Source: Datura wrightii
Taxonomy: Eukaryota > Streptophyta > Magnoliopsida > Solanales > Solanaceae
Length of the DNA stretch: 64,000 nucleotides
Direction: 5' to 3'
Assembly (NCBI GenBank): GCA_035772735.1
Contig: JASDFA010000002.1
Span: 9,486,001 to 9,550,000, forward strand
Shown: positions 21,703 through 33,480 of the stretch, piece by piece
How positions within the stretch are numbered: the first letter of the stretch is position 1
Layout: every line of letters begins with the position of its first letter
The notes under the pieces: generated by a model
Databases searched by the model: none
What the model saw: the letters and a program-made list of their open reading frames with translations, nothing else
Told to the model about the DNA's origin: nothing
Translations under genes and position numbers: made by a program

Positions 21703-22337
21703 CTAGGGGAGGTAGTGCGAGAATGGAAAGGCAATGCAGCTACACCAAAAGGTAGGTTCATATCTTATCTTCGGTAGAGAAAGATGATAGTGAAGGGTTG
21801 TATTTACCATATTGTTAGGATTCAGGATATGCAAGAAAAATCCCCAACTTTTCAGTCCATCTCGGTGGTTAATGAGTTTCCAGATGAGCTCCTAGGTATT
21901 CCCCCAAAGCGTGAGATCGATTTCTCTATCGACTTGCTACCAGGTACACAACCTATATCCATCCCTCTGTATCGAATGGATCGCGCCAAGTTAAAAGATC
22001 TAAAAGAACAGTTTAAAGACTTGTTAGATAAGGGTTTTATCAGGCCTAGTTCTTTGCCTTGGGGTGCGCCAATTCTGTTTGTGAGAAAGAAATATGGCTC
22101 CCTATGAATATGTATAGATTATCGGCAGTTGAATAAAGTTACTATTAAGAATAATTACCCTATTCCAAGGATAGATGACTTGTTTGATCAGCTGCAGGGG
22201 GTGAAATATTTCTCCAAGATTGGCTTAAGGTCTGGGTACCATCAAGTGCGAGTTCGAAAGAAAGATATCCCGAAGATAGCTTTCAGGACCAGGTATGGTC
22301 ATTTTGAATTCCTAGTTATGTCCTTCGGGATGAAAAA
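21703..22337 (+). pseudogene. Element C protease end and reverse transcriptase N-terminal half
   Basis: Directly after element B the C reading resumes with GEVVREWKGN..GRFISYL, the protease-RT linker. 21784-22107 follows with GCIYHIVRIQD, REIDFSIDLLPGTQPISIP and RPSSLPWGAPILFVRKK, then a TGA where Arg is expected (SL-R-ICIDY), then 22129-22337 with [23 protein letters not shown], where the first catalytic Asp region has become [11 protein letters not shown] (Asp replaced by Gly), and [12 protein letters not shown]. The frame is cut at 22337 by a solo LTR. RT copies element RNA into DNA; this copy has lost a catalytic Asp. Confidence 0.85.
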
Positions 22338-24439
22338 TGTTACACACAGTAAGTTTCTAATATTTAGATGGCCTATTCGTACGTTGGTTAAGAGTTTTAG
22401 AAAATAATACGTACGAGAAAGGGGCCCGGAGAAAGGTCGGACGAGCGCAGAGTCGGGATTGCGTGGGAGAAGGCCTGACCAGCTGCCCAAAGGGGCAACG
22501 GGGCACGGCCCCTCCCTGGCGGTTGGGCTCCACGACACGACCCAGAATTGGTGCGACAGGGTGCGTGCCATGGACCCTTGTCCACCGCCCCAAGTATATA
22601 TAAGTCTTACCCTTTGATCCCATTTCATTTTTCATATATATAAACGGGCAGAGGAGGGAAACTACGAAGAAAACAAACATTTTTCGTCCGTTTATGCTAC
22701 AAAACACCGTCCAAATCCGAATTAACTTTTGGTATTGAAGTTTAAGGCTGCAGAGAACATCGCTACGGAGTTATTTTCACGAAATTCGCCTAGCGAATCG
22801 TAGCCCCATCTAGCTAAAGTTGTTAAAATTGCTCCAAACTAGTGTCAATATGATCATAGGCTTAAAGTTAGCATGTCTCCCTTATGGACTTTCAAGAAAT
22901 AACGGGTTTTCGACTGTATTCCGTTAAGTTGAAATATAGTTAATATTTATATACAAAGTTTCCCTTTTCACCGAATTTTGTATTAAAACTAGTCCTATTC
23001 TCCCAGTAACACATTTTCAGTTGGGAAAAGCTGTTGAATATAAATTGGAACTTACCAGCTAATCGAAAACCAGTTGATTGAGGTATGTTAAGGCAAATTC
23101 CTTCGGCAAGTTAGTTCCTGTAGCATTATAACTCAGTCTAAATCCCAGTAAGAGAATCAGAAGTACATTAATCATGAATAGTTGTTGTTGTTAGATAAAA
23201 CTAGTATTCTATGTTTAGCTGAGATTTGATTTGCCTATATAGCCTCCGTGACCAAACCTAGGGTTATTAGCTGTGTCGACACCCGCTAGGGTGCGAGATG
23301 ACATTGCTCTAGAAAGAGCAGCATGCCGTCCGCGAGGGACGAAGATGGGCTCCTAGGTCCTCATAGAGTCTATTTAATGGCTGGACTATTATACATACGC
23401 CGTATCGGTACCACACACCCACGAGCTTTGTGCCCGGGGTGCAGATATCAGGGGTCCACTAGACTTAGACACAACTACAGTCAGGGGCCGAGCAGGCTCA
23501 GTTGCAGACCCAGGGGACTGATAGGATGACTATAGTTACTAGTTGACCTATTATGACCTTGATAGGGGTATATAGATTGATGTGTACTCACCAAGGCTTA
23601 TGGGAGCCCCAGGTGGGTTGTTCTGTGCTGGTTGTACTTTCCGGCTTATGGGGGCCAGGTAAGGTTCTCGTTTGCTTTAGTTATTGATAGATTAGACAAC
23701 AGACAATCCAGCTACCCAGGTATGACTCTTATCCCTTTTCTTTCAGTCATTTTCAATTCTATCTTTTATATTCAGTCATTTACAGTTATTGCCTTACATG
23801 CTCGGTACCTATTGTACTGACGCCCTTCTGGGGCGCTGCATTACTTTCTTGTAGGTACTGATAGACAAGGAGCAAATACCTCTTAACTTCCATCCAGGAC
23901 TAGTAGAAGAGTCGGCTCCTTTTCTCCGGAGCTCGTAAATAGAAGGTTTACCCTTTTGATTGTATAGTTCATAGGTAGGTCGGGGCCCTATCCCGACCAT
24001 CATATTACTCCTAGAGGCTTGCAGACTGGTTCTATTTCCCTGTGGTTAGCTGTTATTGGCCGTGTGGGGCTCGTATGTGTCTTATCTTGTTTTTTGGCTA
24101 CATGGGGCCCTGTTTAGCTGATTGTTAGCGGCCTTGTCAGCTATAGCTTAGTTTAGAATCATATTTAAGTATCAGTTATAACTAGACATCATGGTGGCCT
24201 TGTCGGCTCGCATAGGAATCCCCGTTGCTATGTGTTTTTGGTTAGCTATTTTTCTTTGACAGGTGGCTATAAGGCCTTGTCAGCCGGGGGCTATGTTTAC
24301 AGCCGAGATATAGCCCGTTGTTTTCTCGACCCCAGAGTTAGTGTTAACCCGGCACTAGAAGTGCTTAGGCTAAGTCAGCCCAATCAGATCCCAGTAGGGC
24401 ACCAGGTGCCCGTTATGCCTCCCAAGGTGAGGCGTGAAA
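22338..24439 (+). repeat. Solo LTR S1 inserted in the element C reverse transcriptase
   Basis: The 2102-bp LTR starts TGTTACACACAG and ends GAGGCGTGAAA (from TGACA). It is flanked by AAAAA on both sides (22333-22337 and 24440-24444) and the RT frame continues on either side (..GMKN / A-P-A-V-F-M-D). The opening 80 bases resemble the D LTR more than the C LTR. A TATA-like TATATATAAG lies at 22595-22604 and the R-region phrase GCTCGGTACCTATTGTACTGACGCCC near 23800. No internal sequence remains, which is the signature of LTR-LTR recombination. Open frames on its minus strand (22299-22707) are chance. Confidence 0.85.
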
Positions 24440-24444
24440 AAAAA

Positions 24445-25463
24445 TGCCCCAGCAGTATTCATGGATCTGATGAACAACATCTTCAGGCCATATTTAGATC
24501 TAATTGTGATAGTGTTCATTGATAATATTCCGATATATTCCTGCTCAAAAGCTGAACACAGAGATCATCTGTGAACGGTGCTCCAGATCCTCAGAGATCG
24601 ACAATTATATGAAAAGTTCTCAAAATGCAAGTTCTGCTTGAATTCCCTAGCTTTCTTGGGCCATATTGTATCAGATGTCGATATATAGGTTGACTCACAA
24701 AAAATCAAGGCAGTTAAGACATGGCCTAGACCTACAACTCCAATGGAGGATCATAGTTTCCTGGGGTTAGCTGGGTATTACAGAAGGTTCATGGAAGGAT
24801 TTCTACCTTATCAGCGCCATTGACCAGATTGACTCAAAAAGCAGCCAAATTCCACTAGACCGAGGCCTGTGAGCGAGTTTCCAAGAGCTGAAAAATATGT
24901 TGACATCTGCACCAGTATTGGCCTTACCAGAGGGTTCAGAGGGTTATGCTATATACTGTGATGCTTCAGGCGTTGGGTTAGGGTGTGTTCTGATGCAACA
25001 CAACAAGGTGATTGCCTATGCTTCGAGGTAGCTAAGGAAGCATGAGAAGAACTATCCCACCCATGATTTGGAGTTAGCTGCAGCGGTTCATGCTTTGAAA
25101 ATATGGAGGCATTACTTGTATGGTGTTCATGTGGATATTTTTACTGATCATAAAAGCCTCCAGTATATCTTCACGCAGAAAGAGTTGAATCTATGGCAGC
25201 ATAGTTGTCTAGAATTGCTGAAAAACTATGACGTGAACATCTTATATCACTTAGGGAAGGCTAATATTGTAGCCAATGCCCTTAGCCGCAGATCGATGGG
25301 AAGTTTAGCACATCTGAGGCCAAAGCAACAGGAAATGGCTCGAGAGCTGCACCTGTTATCCAATTTAGTAGTCTGGGTAGTAGATTCAAAGGATAATGAG
25401 GTTATAATTCAGAATACAACAGTATCCTCTCTAGTTGTAGAGGTAAAAAAGCGATAGTACGAG
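24445..25463 (+). pseudogene. Element C reverse transcriptase C-terminal half and RNase H
   Basis: It resumes with [31 protein letters not shown]: the catalytic FIDD is FIDN, and L-V has become I-P. The RT thumb ([14 protein letters not shown]) is present out of frame. RNase H gives [20 protein letters not shown] and, after a stop in place of Gln, [45 protein letters not shown] and the end motif [12 protein letters not shown] (frame 25068-25457). The D, E and D of the RNase H active site are visible (CDAS, DLEL, FTDH). The frame breaks at 25463, at the second solo LTR. Confidence 0.85.
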
Positions 25464-25468
25464 GCCCT

Positions 25469-28133
25469 TATTATACCTTGAGAATTCAAAAATCGGACTC
25501 AGAAGTGAATCAGAGAAAACTGGAAAATGTTGCAGTAGTTGCAAAATGAGTCACTGAAATACTCATGAGGAACCCCACGAGTCGTCAAGTGATCCGCGGG
25601 AAGGCCTAGAGTGATCAAGGGATCAGGTCCCCACGAGTGAATCAATGACTCGTGGTCAGCCACCACGAGTCGTCATGTCAATCGTGGGGTAGAGTTGAAG
25701 TGTTAAAGGAGGATTTATCCAGTGTACTTAATAGATGAGACCCCACAAGTCGTGGCTAGCCCAACCACTCGTGAGGAGAGTCGTGAGCAAGCATGTGGAT
25801 TATTGTTGGGAATTAAGGTAGTGTACTTGACGGAAGGTGATCATGAGTCGTGGTCTCAAGGCACGAGTCATTATCTTCCCTGTTATGAGCCCTAGCAGAT
25901 CAGTTAACCAATGTACTTGACGGGCAACTCGACGAGTCGTTGCCTGTCCTGAGGAATCATCAGGTCACCCCATTAGGGTCACCTGACAGTGTTTTCCTGC
26001 GAATTAAGGGTCTTTTCATAATTCCTATGTTCTAAGGGCCTATGCTACATCGTTTTAATCTCGTATTAGAAGGTTTTTAGCAGGGGAAAGCCTATTCTAA
26101 GCCATTACTCTCATGCATGCAAGTTTGAAGGTGTGAAGGGAAGGTTCAAGGTGAAATCTCAAGGTTTCCAATTGGAATCTCATCTAGGAAATTAAGAAAG
26201 GTTAGAATTCTTCAATCCCAGGTATGTAAGGCTATGAGTGGGTGCTTCCTTCCACATCCATGCCCATTCCCTATCAAATTGTGATTTGGTTTGTAATGAT
26301 CAAATTTGGGGTTTCATTTAATTGCATGATTCTTAAATTTTCATTCATGGGTATGATTAAATTGAGTTGATATTGATGATTTACCAGGCTTGGGCAGATT
26401 CTACCTTAATTTCTTTTACAAAATTGTTTTTCTATATATTGAATCTAAAACGCCCATGTGTGGATAGTTCATAATAGAGGTGATTATGGAAGAATGGGAT
26501 GATGATGGAATAGATGATGAAAAGCATGTTTCCAACCTTACCCATGATTTTGATGATGTGTTCAGAGAAGATTAAATAGACCCAAGTATGATGAAGCTTT
26601 GGGTAGTGCCCAATGTTGAGTATGAATGATCTTTTTTCTTCCTGAATTGACTTTATTACCTCGTTTTGGAGTGAAATATCCCAAATTATAATATTTTCAA
26701 ATGAATTAAATGGGTTCAAGCATGATAAGGTTTTGGGCAAGGCCCTTATATTGATGATGATGAAGTGATATTTCCAAAAGTAGACTTACCACATGATTTT
26801 GGAGTAAAGGCTCCCACTATTCTTTGAGCCTGTGGTATGTGACATAGTAAAGCTTCTCATATGCATGAATTTCGTAATTGAGATGTATGGTTTCATTAAG
26901 CTTCATTTCACATGATGTTGAGTCTAAGCAATGATTTCATTCTAAGTGTTGTTGAAACGAAATTGTTGAGCTTCATATTTATATGATGTCTAGTATATGC
27001 ATGATCTCATAATGAGCTTTGTCAATAGACAATGTTGAGCTTCATTTCATACGATGTTGATTTTATGAATGAATTCATGTTGAGCTTTGTCACTAGATGA
27101 TGTTGAGCTTCGTATTTATACGATGTAGAGCATTGCATATTTTGGGAGAAGAGTCTAGCACCGAGCAGGCTAAGGGTCGATAACCCTATGCCCCAGAACT
27201 ACGCACCAACGTAGGTTGATACTATTATATTATTGGGACCTCCCTTGTGAGCTATCCCTGGCCCCATTGGCCCTTCAGCTTGATATCGATATCATGGTAA
27301 CGTCCTTAGCCATGACAAGGTTTTGGAAGGCTCTGCCCACTTGAGTGTAATAATCGGGACCACGTAAGCTCTATCATGGTATGTCGGTTAAGTGAAGAGT
27401 CTCCCACTGTCTATATCATTCGAATGTGCATATCCATCACTCATGTTAATTATCTTATGCATGCATGTCCAAGAAGTAAGGTTTGACTCATTGTTCAGTT
27501 TTTGATATAAATGTTATGTTCTAGCTTTGAGTCATTCGGGTCAGTTATGAGGTTCTAAAGCCATGCATGAACACGTTATGATAAAAGTACGATTTGAGAA
27601 TGAATGTATGTAGTCTCCTAATTACTCTCAAAAGCTTACTCCATGTGTGAATGATTTTACATAATTTATTTACTTAAGCGGTTTTACTTACCTTGCATAC
27701 TCGGTACATTCCACGTACTGACCACATACTTTCTATGCTGCATCATTTCATGATGTAGGATCGGGTTCTCAGGTTCAGCCCCGTTTGTAGCCGCTTATCA
27801 GAGTTAGCACCTTCTTGTTTGGTGAGTCCTCATCTTCCGAGGACTAGACTTTCAGTTATCTTGAGCGTATTTTTAGTTTCAGTATTTCTGAGCTAGTTGG
27901 GGGTATTGTCCCATCAGCTCATCCAGATTAGAGGCTTATCAGACTTAGACTTGTATTCAGCTTCAGACATTCATTCTGTTGTTATGTTAAGTTAGACTTC
28001 TACTGATATTATGATTGTGTTCCTTCATGTTTATTGAATGAGTTAGTGAATGCTTATAGCATGGGTTGACTTGGGTTCTCTCGGGGTCCCTTGTCCCGTG
28101 TCTATGATCCGGGTCTACGCTCAGGTCGTGACA
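25469..28133 (+). repeat. Solo LTR S2 inserted between element C RNase H and integrase
   Basis: 2665 bp. It begins TATTATACC (probably TGTTATACC with G to A) and ends AGGTCGTGACA. Flanking five-base repeats are GCCCT (25464-25468) and ACCCT (28134-28138), one mismatch. Coding sequence of C continues across it (..YED / P-N-L-V). It contains an ACGASTCGT cluster (25540-25960; perfect at 25577-25585, 25665-25673, 25932-25940), imperfect tandem repeats (26860-27125) and the chromovirus phrase ACTCGGTACATTCCACGTACTGACC near 27700. It is related to the LTRs at 47241 and 49215 and to the H LTRs. Confidence 0.8.
26860..27125 (+). repeat. Imperfect tandem repeats inside solo LTR S2
   Basis: Units built on TTGAGCTTCAT..TATACGATGT..and ATTCATGTTGAGCTTTGTCA recur three to four times at roughly 60-75 base spacing. 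They are diverged, and no coding function is apparent. Confidence 0.5.
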
Positions 28134-28138
28134 ACCCT

Positions 28139-28815
28139 AATCTAGTATAGCTCAGCTTTCGAGTTAACGGAAGATGGGGTCTTGAGATTCAGAGGTCGAC
28201 TCTACGTTCCAGATGTAGCAGGGTTCCACCAGTAGATTATGGCAGAGGTACATTATTCTCATTACTCTCTTGAATAGTGTTCGACGAAGATGTACCATGA
28301 TGTGAAGGAGATATACTGGTGGCCTGGATGAAGAAAGGCTTAGCTGAATTTGTAGCGTAGTTTTCTAATTGCCAGCACGTAAAAGCTGAACATAAGAAAC
28401 CTGGCGGACTGTCTCAGGAAATAGCGGTACCTACGTGGATATAGGAATCAATTAATATGGACTTTGTGATGGGGTTACCACGCACCAGGCGTAAATTCGA
28501 CTCCATCTAGGTCATTGTCGACAGATTGAAAAATTCAACCCATTTCTTACCAGTCAGAACTACATTTTTAGCTAAAGACTATGCTGAGTTATATAACCAG
28601 GAAATAATTCGACTACATGGTGTTCCAACATCCATTATTTCTGATAGAGGGGCACAATTTACAACAATATTCTGGCAGTCATTTCAGAAAGGTTTGGAAA
28701 CGTAGGTTAATTTGAGTACAACTTTCCACCCCAGACAGATGGTTTGGTAGAGCGCACTATTCAGACGCTCGAGGATATGCTACGAGCGTGTGTGTTAAAC
28801 TTTGGAGGGGGTTAG
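28139..28815 (+). pseudogene. Element C integrase, zinc domain and partial core
   Basis: After S2 the reading gives ELTEDGVLRFRGRLYVPDVAG, then the HHCC region (HYSHYSLE-stop, TKMYHDVKEIYWWPG), where the zinc Cys pair is damaged (a TAG and NCQH remain). The core follows with NMDFVMGLPRTRR (first catalytic Asp), IISDRGAQF (second Asp) and a damaged VERTIQTLEDM region at 28745-28785. Several TAG codons interrupt it. At 28811-28815 (GTTAG) element D begins, so the rest of the core, the C-terminal region and any chromodomain of C are missing. Confidence 0.8.
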
Positions 28816-31303
28816 TGTCACACCTCGCCTTGGGAGGCATGACTGGCACCTGGTGCCCTACAAGGACCTGGACTGCTGGGCAAGCTGAGCTTAAGCACTT
28901 TTGGTGCCAGGCTGGCTCTAACTCTGGATTCAAGAAAACGACGGGCTATATAACGGCTGTAAATACAGCCAGCCACTTGTAGGCAAACAACAGCTACCCA
29001 GAACAACTGAATTAATGGGGAACCTATGCGGGCGACAAGGACACCATGCTGTCTAGTTATTTCTGAATCAAGAAAACAAGTGCTAAACTGCTATGTGACC
29101 AGCAAGGTCACCACTACCAACTGAATAAGGCCCCACACGGCCATCATAAACAAACTAAAACATACACACGGCCTCACACGACCGGTACAGCTAACCACAA
29201 GGAATGTATAATCTGCAAGCCTCTAAGAATACTGATAAGATGGTCGGGACAGGGCCCCGGCCTACCCATACTGTACAACAAAGAAAAAGGAGTAAACCTC
29301 TAGCTGTCTAGCTCCGGATGACTAGAGCTGATGACTCTATATGCTGGCTGGAATCACGAGGGATCGGCTCCTCGTCTATGAGTACCTATAGGCAAGTAAT
29401 GCAGCGCCCCAAACGGGCGTTAGTACCGCTGGTACTGAGTATGCAAAGAAACAACTGGAAATTACTGAAGACAAGCAATATAACGGATAGAACTGAAATA
29501 GAAAGAAATAGACTGTAACTGACTGAAAGTATGAGTTTAAGACTGTCCTCAACTATGCTGAAAGGAGTAGGAGTCATACCTGGTAACGTGGCATTCTACT
29601 ATCAATCTATTCATAGCTAACATAACATGGCATAATATAGCATAACATACATAACATAGCACACATAAACCTTACCTGGCCCCCATAAGTCGGAAGGTAT
29701 AATCAACACGCAATCTATACCCCTACCCCGGTCATCCCATCTCCCCGGGCAACTATAAGCATCCTGTCGGTCCCCTGGGTATGCACTTGGGCCCGCTGAG
29801 CCCCTGAGTATAACTGTACCTGAGTCCGGAGGACTCCTGAATCAACACCCTGGGAATACCCGCTCAACGGGGGTGTATAAAAGCCGACCAAGGCAAAATA
29901 TGGGGAAACTGGCATCCCATCTTCGTCCCCTTGGGGACGGCATGCCACTCCATAGAGCGACGTATCCTCGCCCTCTGGCGGATGAGTCGATAAAGATATT
30001 AAACCTGGGGTGGTCATGGATGCTAGGTAATCCATCCCAAAACAATACAGTCAAGTCTCAATTGATAATACTAACTGCATATGATACATGCTGAAACTAA
30101 TGATAGTAATGTGTATGTATACAATACATGCTAAAACTGATAATGGTATATATATAATTTTTGTGCTGAATATGATACTGAAACAAGATATAATATTTCT
30201 GCTGAGAATCATGCTGTATAACTAAGTTTCATGGTAAACTTGATTTACTATTTCTAACATGCTTTCTAAAATTCATATTAAGCTACTATTCTATTTTTGA
30301 AATACTTTACGGTAACTTATATTTCTTTACTAAGTTTCGGCTAAACACGATAATCTCCTGACGTACTTTACTAGATTACATACTGGGCATGCTGTACTGT
30401 TTCTGAAACTTCCTACTAGAATTTATATCGTGCTAGTAAGTTTCACGCTACACATGACATGATGTTTCTAACCTCATATTTAAATTTATACTAAACATAA
30501 TATGCGACTTCTGAAACCTTCTACTGGCACTTGAACTATTTTATTATACTGGAACTACTAGCTTGTCGAAGAAACTGGCTTTACATACCTTGTCTGTTAA
30601 CTTTCTCAGTATCTGGTGTAACTTGGCTAATTTTCAGCTATTTCTTCCAACTGCATTCATATTCATAGCAATTAGAACTAAATTCATCGATATTCTGGAA
30701 GAAAATACTACTTTGTATATATAGTACAAACTTTGACTTATCGGAAAATAGCTGAAAACTCGCTATTTCTCGGAAGTCCAGAAGGGAGAAATACTCACTT
30801 TAGGGCTAGGAGTACATTGACACTAATTTGGAGCAATTCCACTTACCTTAGCTCGGTAGGACGACGATTCGCCGGCCGAATTTCACGAAACTAACTCCGC
30901 AGGGATGCTCCCGGTAGCTTAATACTTCACTACCCAAGATTAGTTCGAGTCTGGATTGCGTTTAATAGCGTAAACGGACGGAATTCCACCTAATTCTCTT
31001 GTGCCCTCTATTTTCTAGTTACTCTCTGGAAATTATAATAATTATCTAACAAAAACCGAAGTGGAGGCTTTATATAGTTGGGGCTGGACCTCACCTCCGT
31101 GACACACCAGCCAATGTGGAGGTGAGCCCTCCGTGACACGTTGGCCATCGCGGAGGGAGTCTGCCCAACCTCCTCTTGTGATGGTTCAATGTGGCGCTTG
31201 TCCGGTATTTCCCCGGGCCTTTTGTAGCATGTATGACATTCTAAAACTCATAACCAACATGCGAATAGGCCATCTAAATGTCAAGAATTTACGGAGTGTA
31301 ACA
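28816..31303 (-). repeat. 3' LTR of element D (Tekay type, minus strand)
   Basis: 2488 bp. On the minus strand it starts TGTTACACTCCG at 31303 and ends ..GGCGAGGTGTGACA at 28816. Features in its direction are a short cluster of CTCCGTGACACG-type palindromes (31095-31165), a TATA box TATATAAAG (31068-31076) and the U5 phrase CATGCCTCCCAAGG. A related LTR fragment of D is at 44562-45110, with a ~22-base indel between the copies near 28978. GTTAG (28811-28815) should be the left target duplication; its partner has been deleted. Confidence 0.85.
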
Positions 31304-31318
31304 TCCTCCCCCTTCAGA
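31304..31318 (-). other. Polypurine tract of element D
   Basis: On the minus strand TCTGAAGGGGGAGGA directly precedes the LTR start. Plus-strand DNA synthesis of LTR elements starts at such tracts. Confidence 0.75.
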
Positions 31319-31599
31319 ATATTCGTCCTCGAATGTAAACTTCTGCTTGCAAGAATTTCAACTTACTTGACCTTATTCTAGAAAAATTTTGGCAGAGTTT
31401 CCCCTGTAATATGGACTATCTCAAAAATCCTGAAACTCAGAAAAGTCCAATACAAGTACTTCACATAATGCTATAACATTCATTTCATTAAACTGAAGTC
31501 AACATCTCACTTTTGCACGTGAATATAAAGCAACAGTAATAAGAACATACCTCTGGCTTACTAAGTCTGAAATAACTGAGGATATCTGGCTTTCATATC

Positions 31600-31830
31600 T
31601 TATTCTTCCTCCCAAGTCATTTCCTCTCGGTTCCTGTTACGCCATAACACCTTGATAGAAGAAACATCTTTAGTTCTCAACCTGCGAATCTTCCTGTCCA
31701 GTATGGCTATTGGAACCTTTTCATAAGCCAGCTCCTCCGTAACCTGGACATCTTGAACTGGGACAACTCTTGAGGGGTCTCCTATATACTTCCTCAGCAT
31801 GGACACGTGGAAAACTGGGTGAATAGACTC
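31600..31830 (-). pseudogene. Integrase C terminus with chromodomain of element D
   Basis: The minus-strand frame 31600-31806 reads MSMLRKYIGDPSR, then LAYEKVPIAILDRKIRRLRT.KDVSSIKVLWRNRNREEMTWEEE. The second half is the chromodomain fold typical of chromovirus integrases (aromatic Tyr, VLW and TWE positions), thought to direct insertion to marked chromatin. This places D in the chromoviruses, Tekay/Del branch. Reading past the stop gives the terminal DMKARYPQLF. The upstream link to the integrase core is disrupted by the repeated segment at 31836-31920. Confidence 0.85.
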
Positions 31831-31835
31831 TAAAT

Positions 31836-31920
31836 TACCTCATCACCCCTTTTATCGGAGAAACTCATCACCCCTTTTAGGGCTGAGCTAATCTCATCAC
31901 CCCTTTTATCGGAGAAACTT
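31836..31920 (-). repeat. Local tandem triplication in element D integrase C-terminal region
   Basis: CTCATCACCCC followed by TTTTATCGGAGAAA recurs: full copies at about 31836-31863 and 31892-31919, with a partial copy from 31864. On the minus strand each unit encodes VSPIKGVMR, the conserved lead-in to the GPY/F motif. The copies insert stops and remove the normal continuation. Confidence 0.8.
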
Positions 31921-32830
31921 TCAAAAACACCCAGTCATTCACATTAAATTCCAGGTTTCTGCGCTGCACATCAGCATATGATTTCTGGCAGCTCTGAGCA
32001 GTTAGTAGGCGTTCTATGATAAGCTTTACCTTTTCTTCTGACTGATGAATAAAACCCGGCCCAATCGGCGCTGACTCTCCTACTTCAAACCAGCCAACCG
32101 ACGATCTGCATTTTCGCCCATACAAAGCCTCATAGGGCGCCATCTGGATAGCTGAGTGGTAACTATTGTTATAAGCAAACTCAATAAGTGGTAGGTTCTC
32201 ATCCCAGCTACCTCCAAAATCCAATACACACGCTCGTAACATATCCTCGAGCTTCTGAATAGTGCGTTCTTCTTGTCCATCTGTCTGAGGGTGGAAAGCT
32301 GTGCTCAGGTTAATCTGTGTCCCCAATCCTCTCTGAAATGATTGCCAAAATTTAGTTGTGAATTGCACCCCTCTGTCAGAGATAATGGACATTGGAACAC
32401 CGTGCAGTCTGACTATTTCTCTAATATACAACTCAGCATAATCTTCCACAGAGAAAGTAGTTCTTACTGGCAGAAAGTGGGCTGATTTTGTCAGTTTGTC
32501 AACAATTACCAAGATCGAGTCATTTCTATGTCTGGTACGGGGTAATCCTGCTACAAAATCCATATTTACTGCTTCCCACTTCCAAAGAGGCACAACTATG
32601 TATTGAGTTAATCCTCTTGGTTTCTGGTGTTCCGCTTTTACTTGCTAGTAGTTAGGACACTGGGCTACGAATTTTGCTATTTCCCTGTTCATACTTGGTT
32701 ACCAGTAGATTTCTTTAATATCGTGGTACATTTTCATCGCGCCTGGGTGGAGAGAATAGCGGGCGTAATGTGCCTCGCTCATAATCTACTGGTGAAGCCC
32801 TGAAATATGTGGAACATAAAGGCGGCCTTT
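31877..32830 (-). pseudogene. Integrase zinc domain and catalytic core of element D
   Basis: Upstream part (32594-32830): HYARYSLHPGAMKMYHDIKEIYW with the two His, then VAQCPNY where the second zinc Cys is Tyr, and a TAG before QVKAEH. The 238-residue frame 31877-32593 holds the whole core: NMDFVAG (Asp12), IISDRGVQF (Asp73) and TDGQEERTIQ (Glu109). The 35-residue gap between the last two is the canonical D-D35-E spacing. It continues with SWDENLPLIEFAYNNSYHS and EALYGRKCRSSVGWFEVGE. The core looks catalytically complete, but the zinc domain and the 3' junction are broken. The frame runs to FLKVSPIKGVMRL and then into the repeated segment. Confidence 0.88.
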
Positions 32831-33480
32831 ACATCGCAACACTTCATCTTCAGTTACCTGAGAATCCGGCGCTTTTCCTTGTTGAACTCTGTCTTTAAGC
32901 TGAACCAGGTCAGGATCTTCATACTGCCATTCCTTTACCTCTACAACTAATGAAGACACTGCGGTGTTCTGAATTACCTCCCTGTTGTCCTCTGTTTCCA
33001 CTACATGAACGGCTAAACTGGCTAACTGGTGTATTTCCTGGGCCAATTCCCGCAGCTCGGGCTGCAAGTACGCCAAACTCCCCATGGACTTACGGCTAAG
33101 GGCATCTGCTACTACGTTGGCTCTACCTGGGTGATCAGAATGTTTACATCATAATCTTTCAATAATTCCAACCAGCGACGCTGCCGTAAGTTCAACTCTC
33201 TCTGAGTGAAGATATACTGTAGGCTCTTATGATCACTGAAGATGTCCACATGAACGCCATACAAGTAATGTCTCCATATCTTTAGGGCTTGGATCACTGT
33301 GGCTAGTTCCAGGTCATGGGTAGGATAATTCTCTTCGTGTTTCCTCAGTTATCTAGAAGCATAAGCAATTACTTTACCATGCTGCATCAGCACACATCCT
33401 AACCCAATACCCGAAGCATCACAATAAACTGCATACCCCTCTGTACCTTCTGCAATGCTAACACTGGGGCGGAGGTCAAA
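32786..33480 (-). pseudogene. RNase H and linker of element D
   Basis: Frames 33112-33297 ([50 protein letters not shown]) and 32786-33085 ([60 protein letters not shown]) cover the second half of RNase H and the linker to integrase. The first half ([19 protein letters not shown]) is at 33300-33480, out of frame after a frameshift near 33420. The active-site Asp of FSDHK remains. Part of this linker and of integrase recurs at 34234-34849. Confidence 0.8.

Noticed and set aside
22299..22707. Overlapping minus-strand ORFs of 62-116 codons
   Set aside because: They span the edge of solo LTR S1 and share no homology. They exist only because of the LTR insertion.
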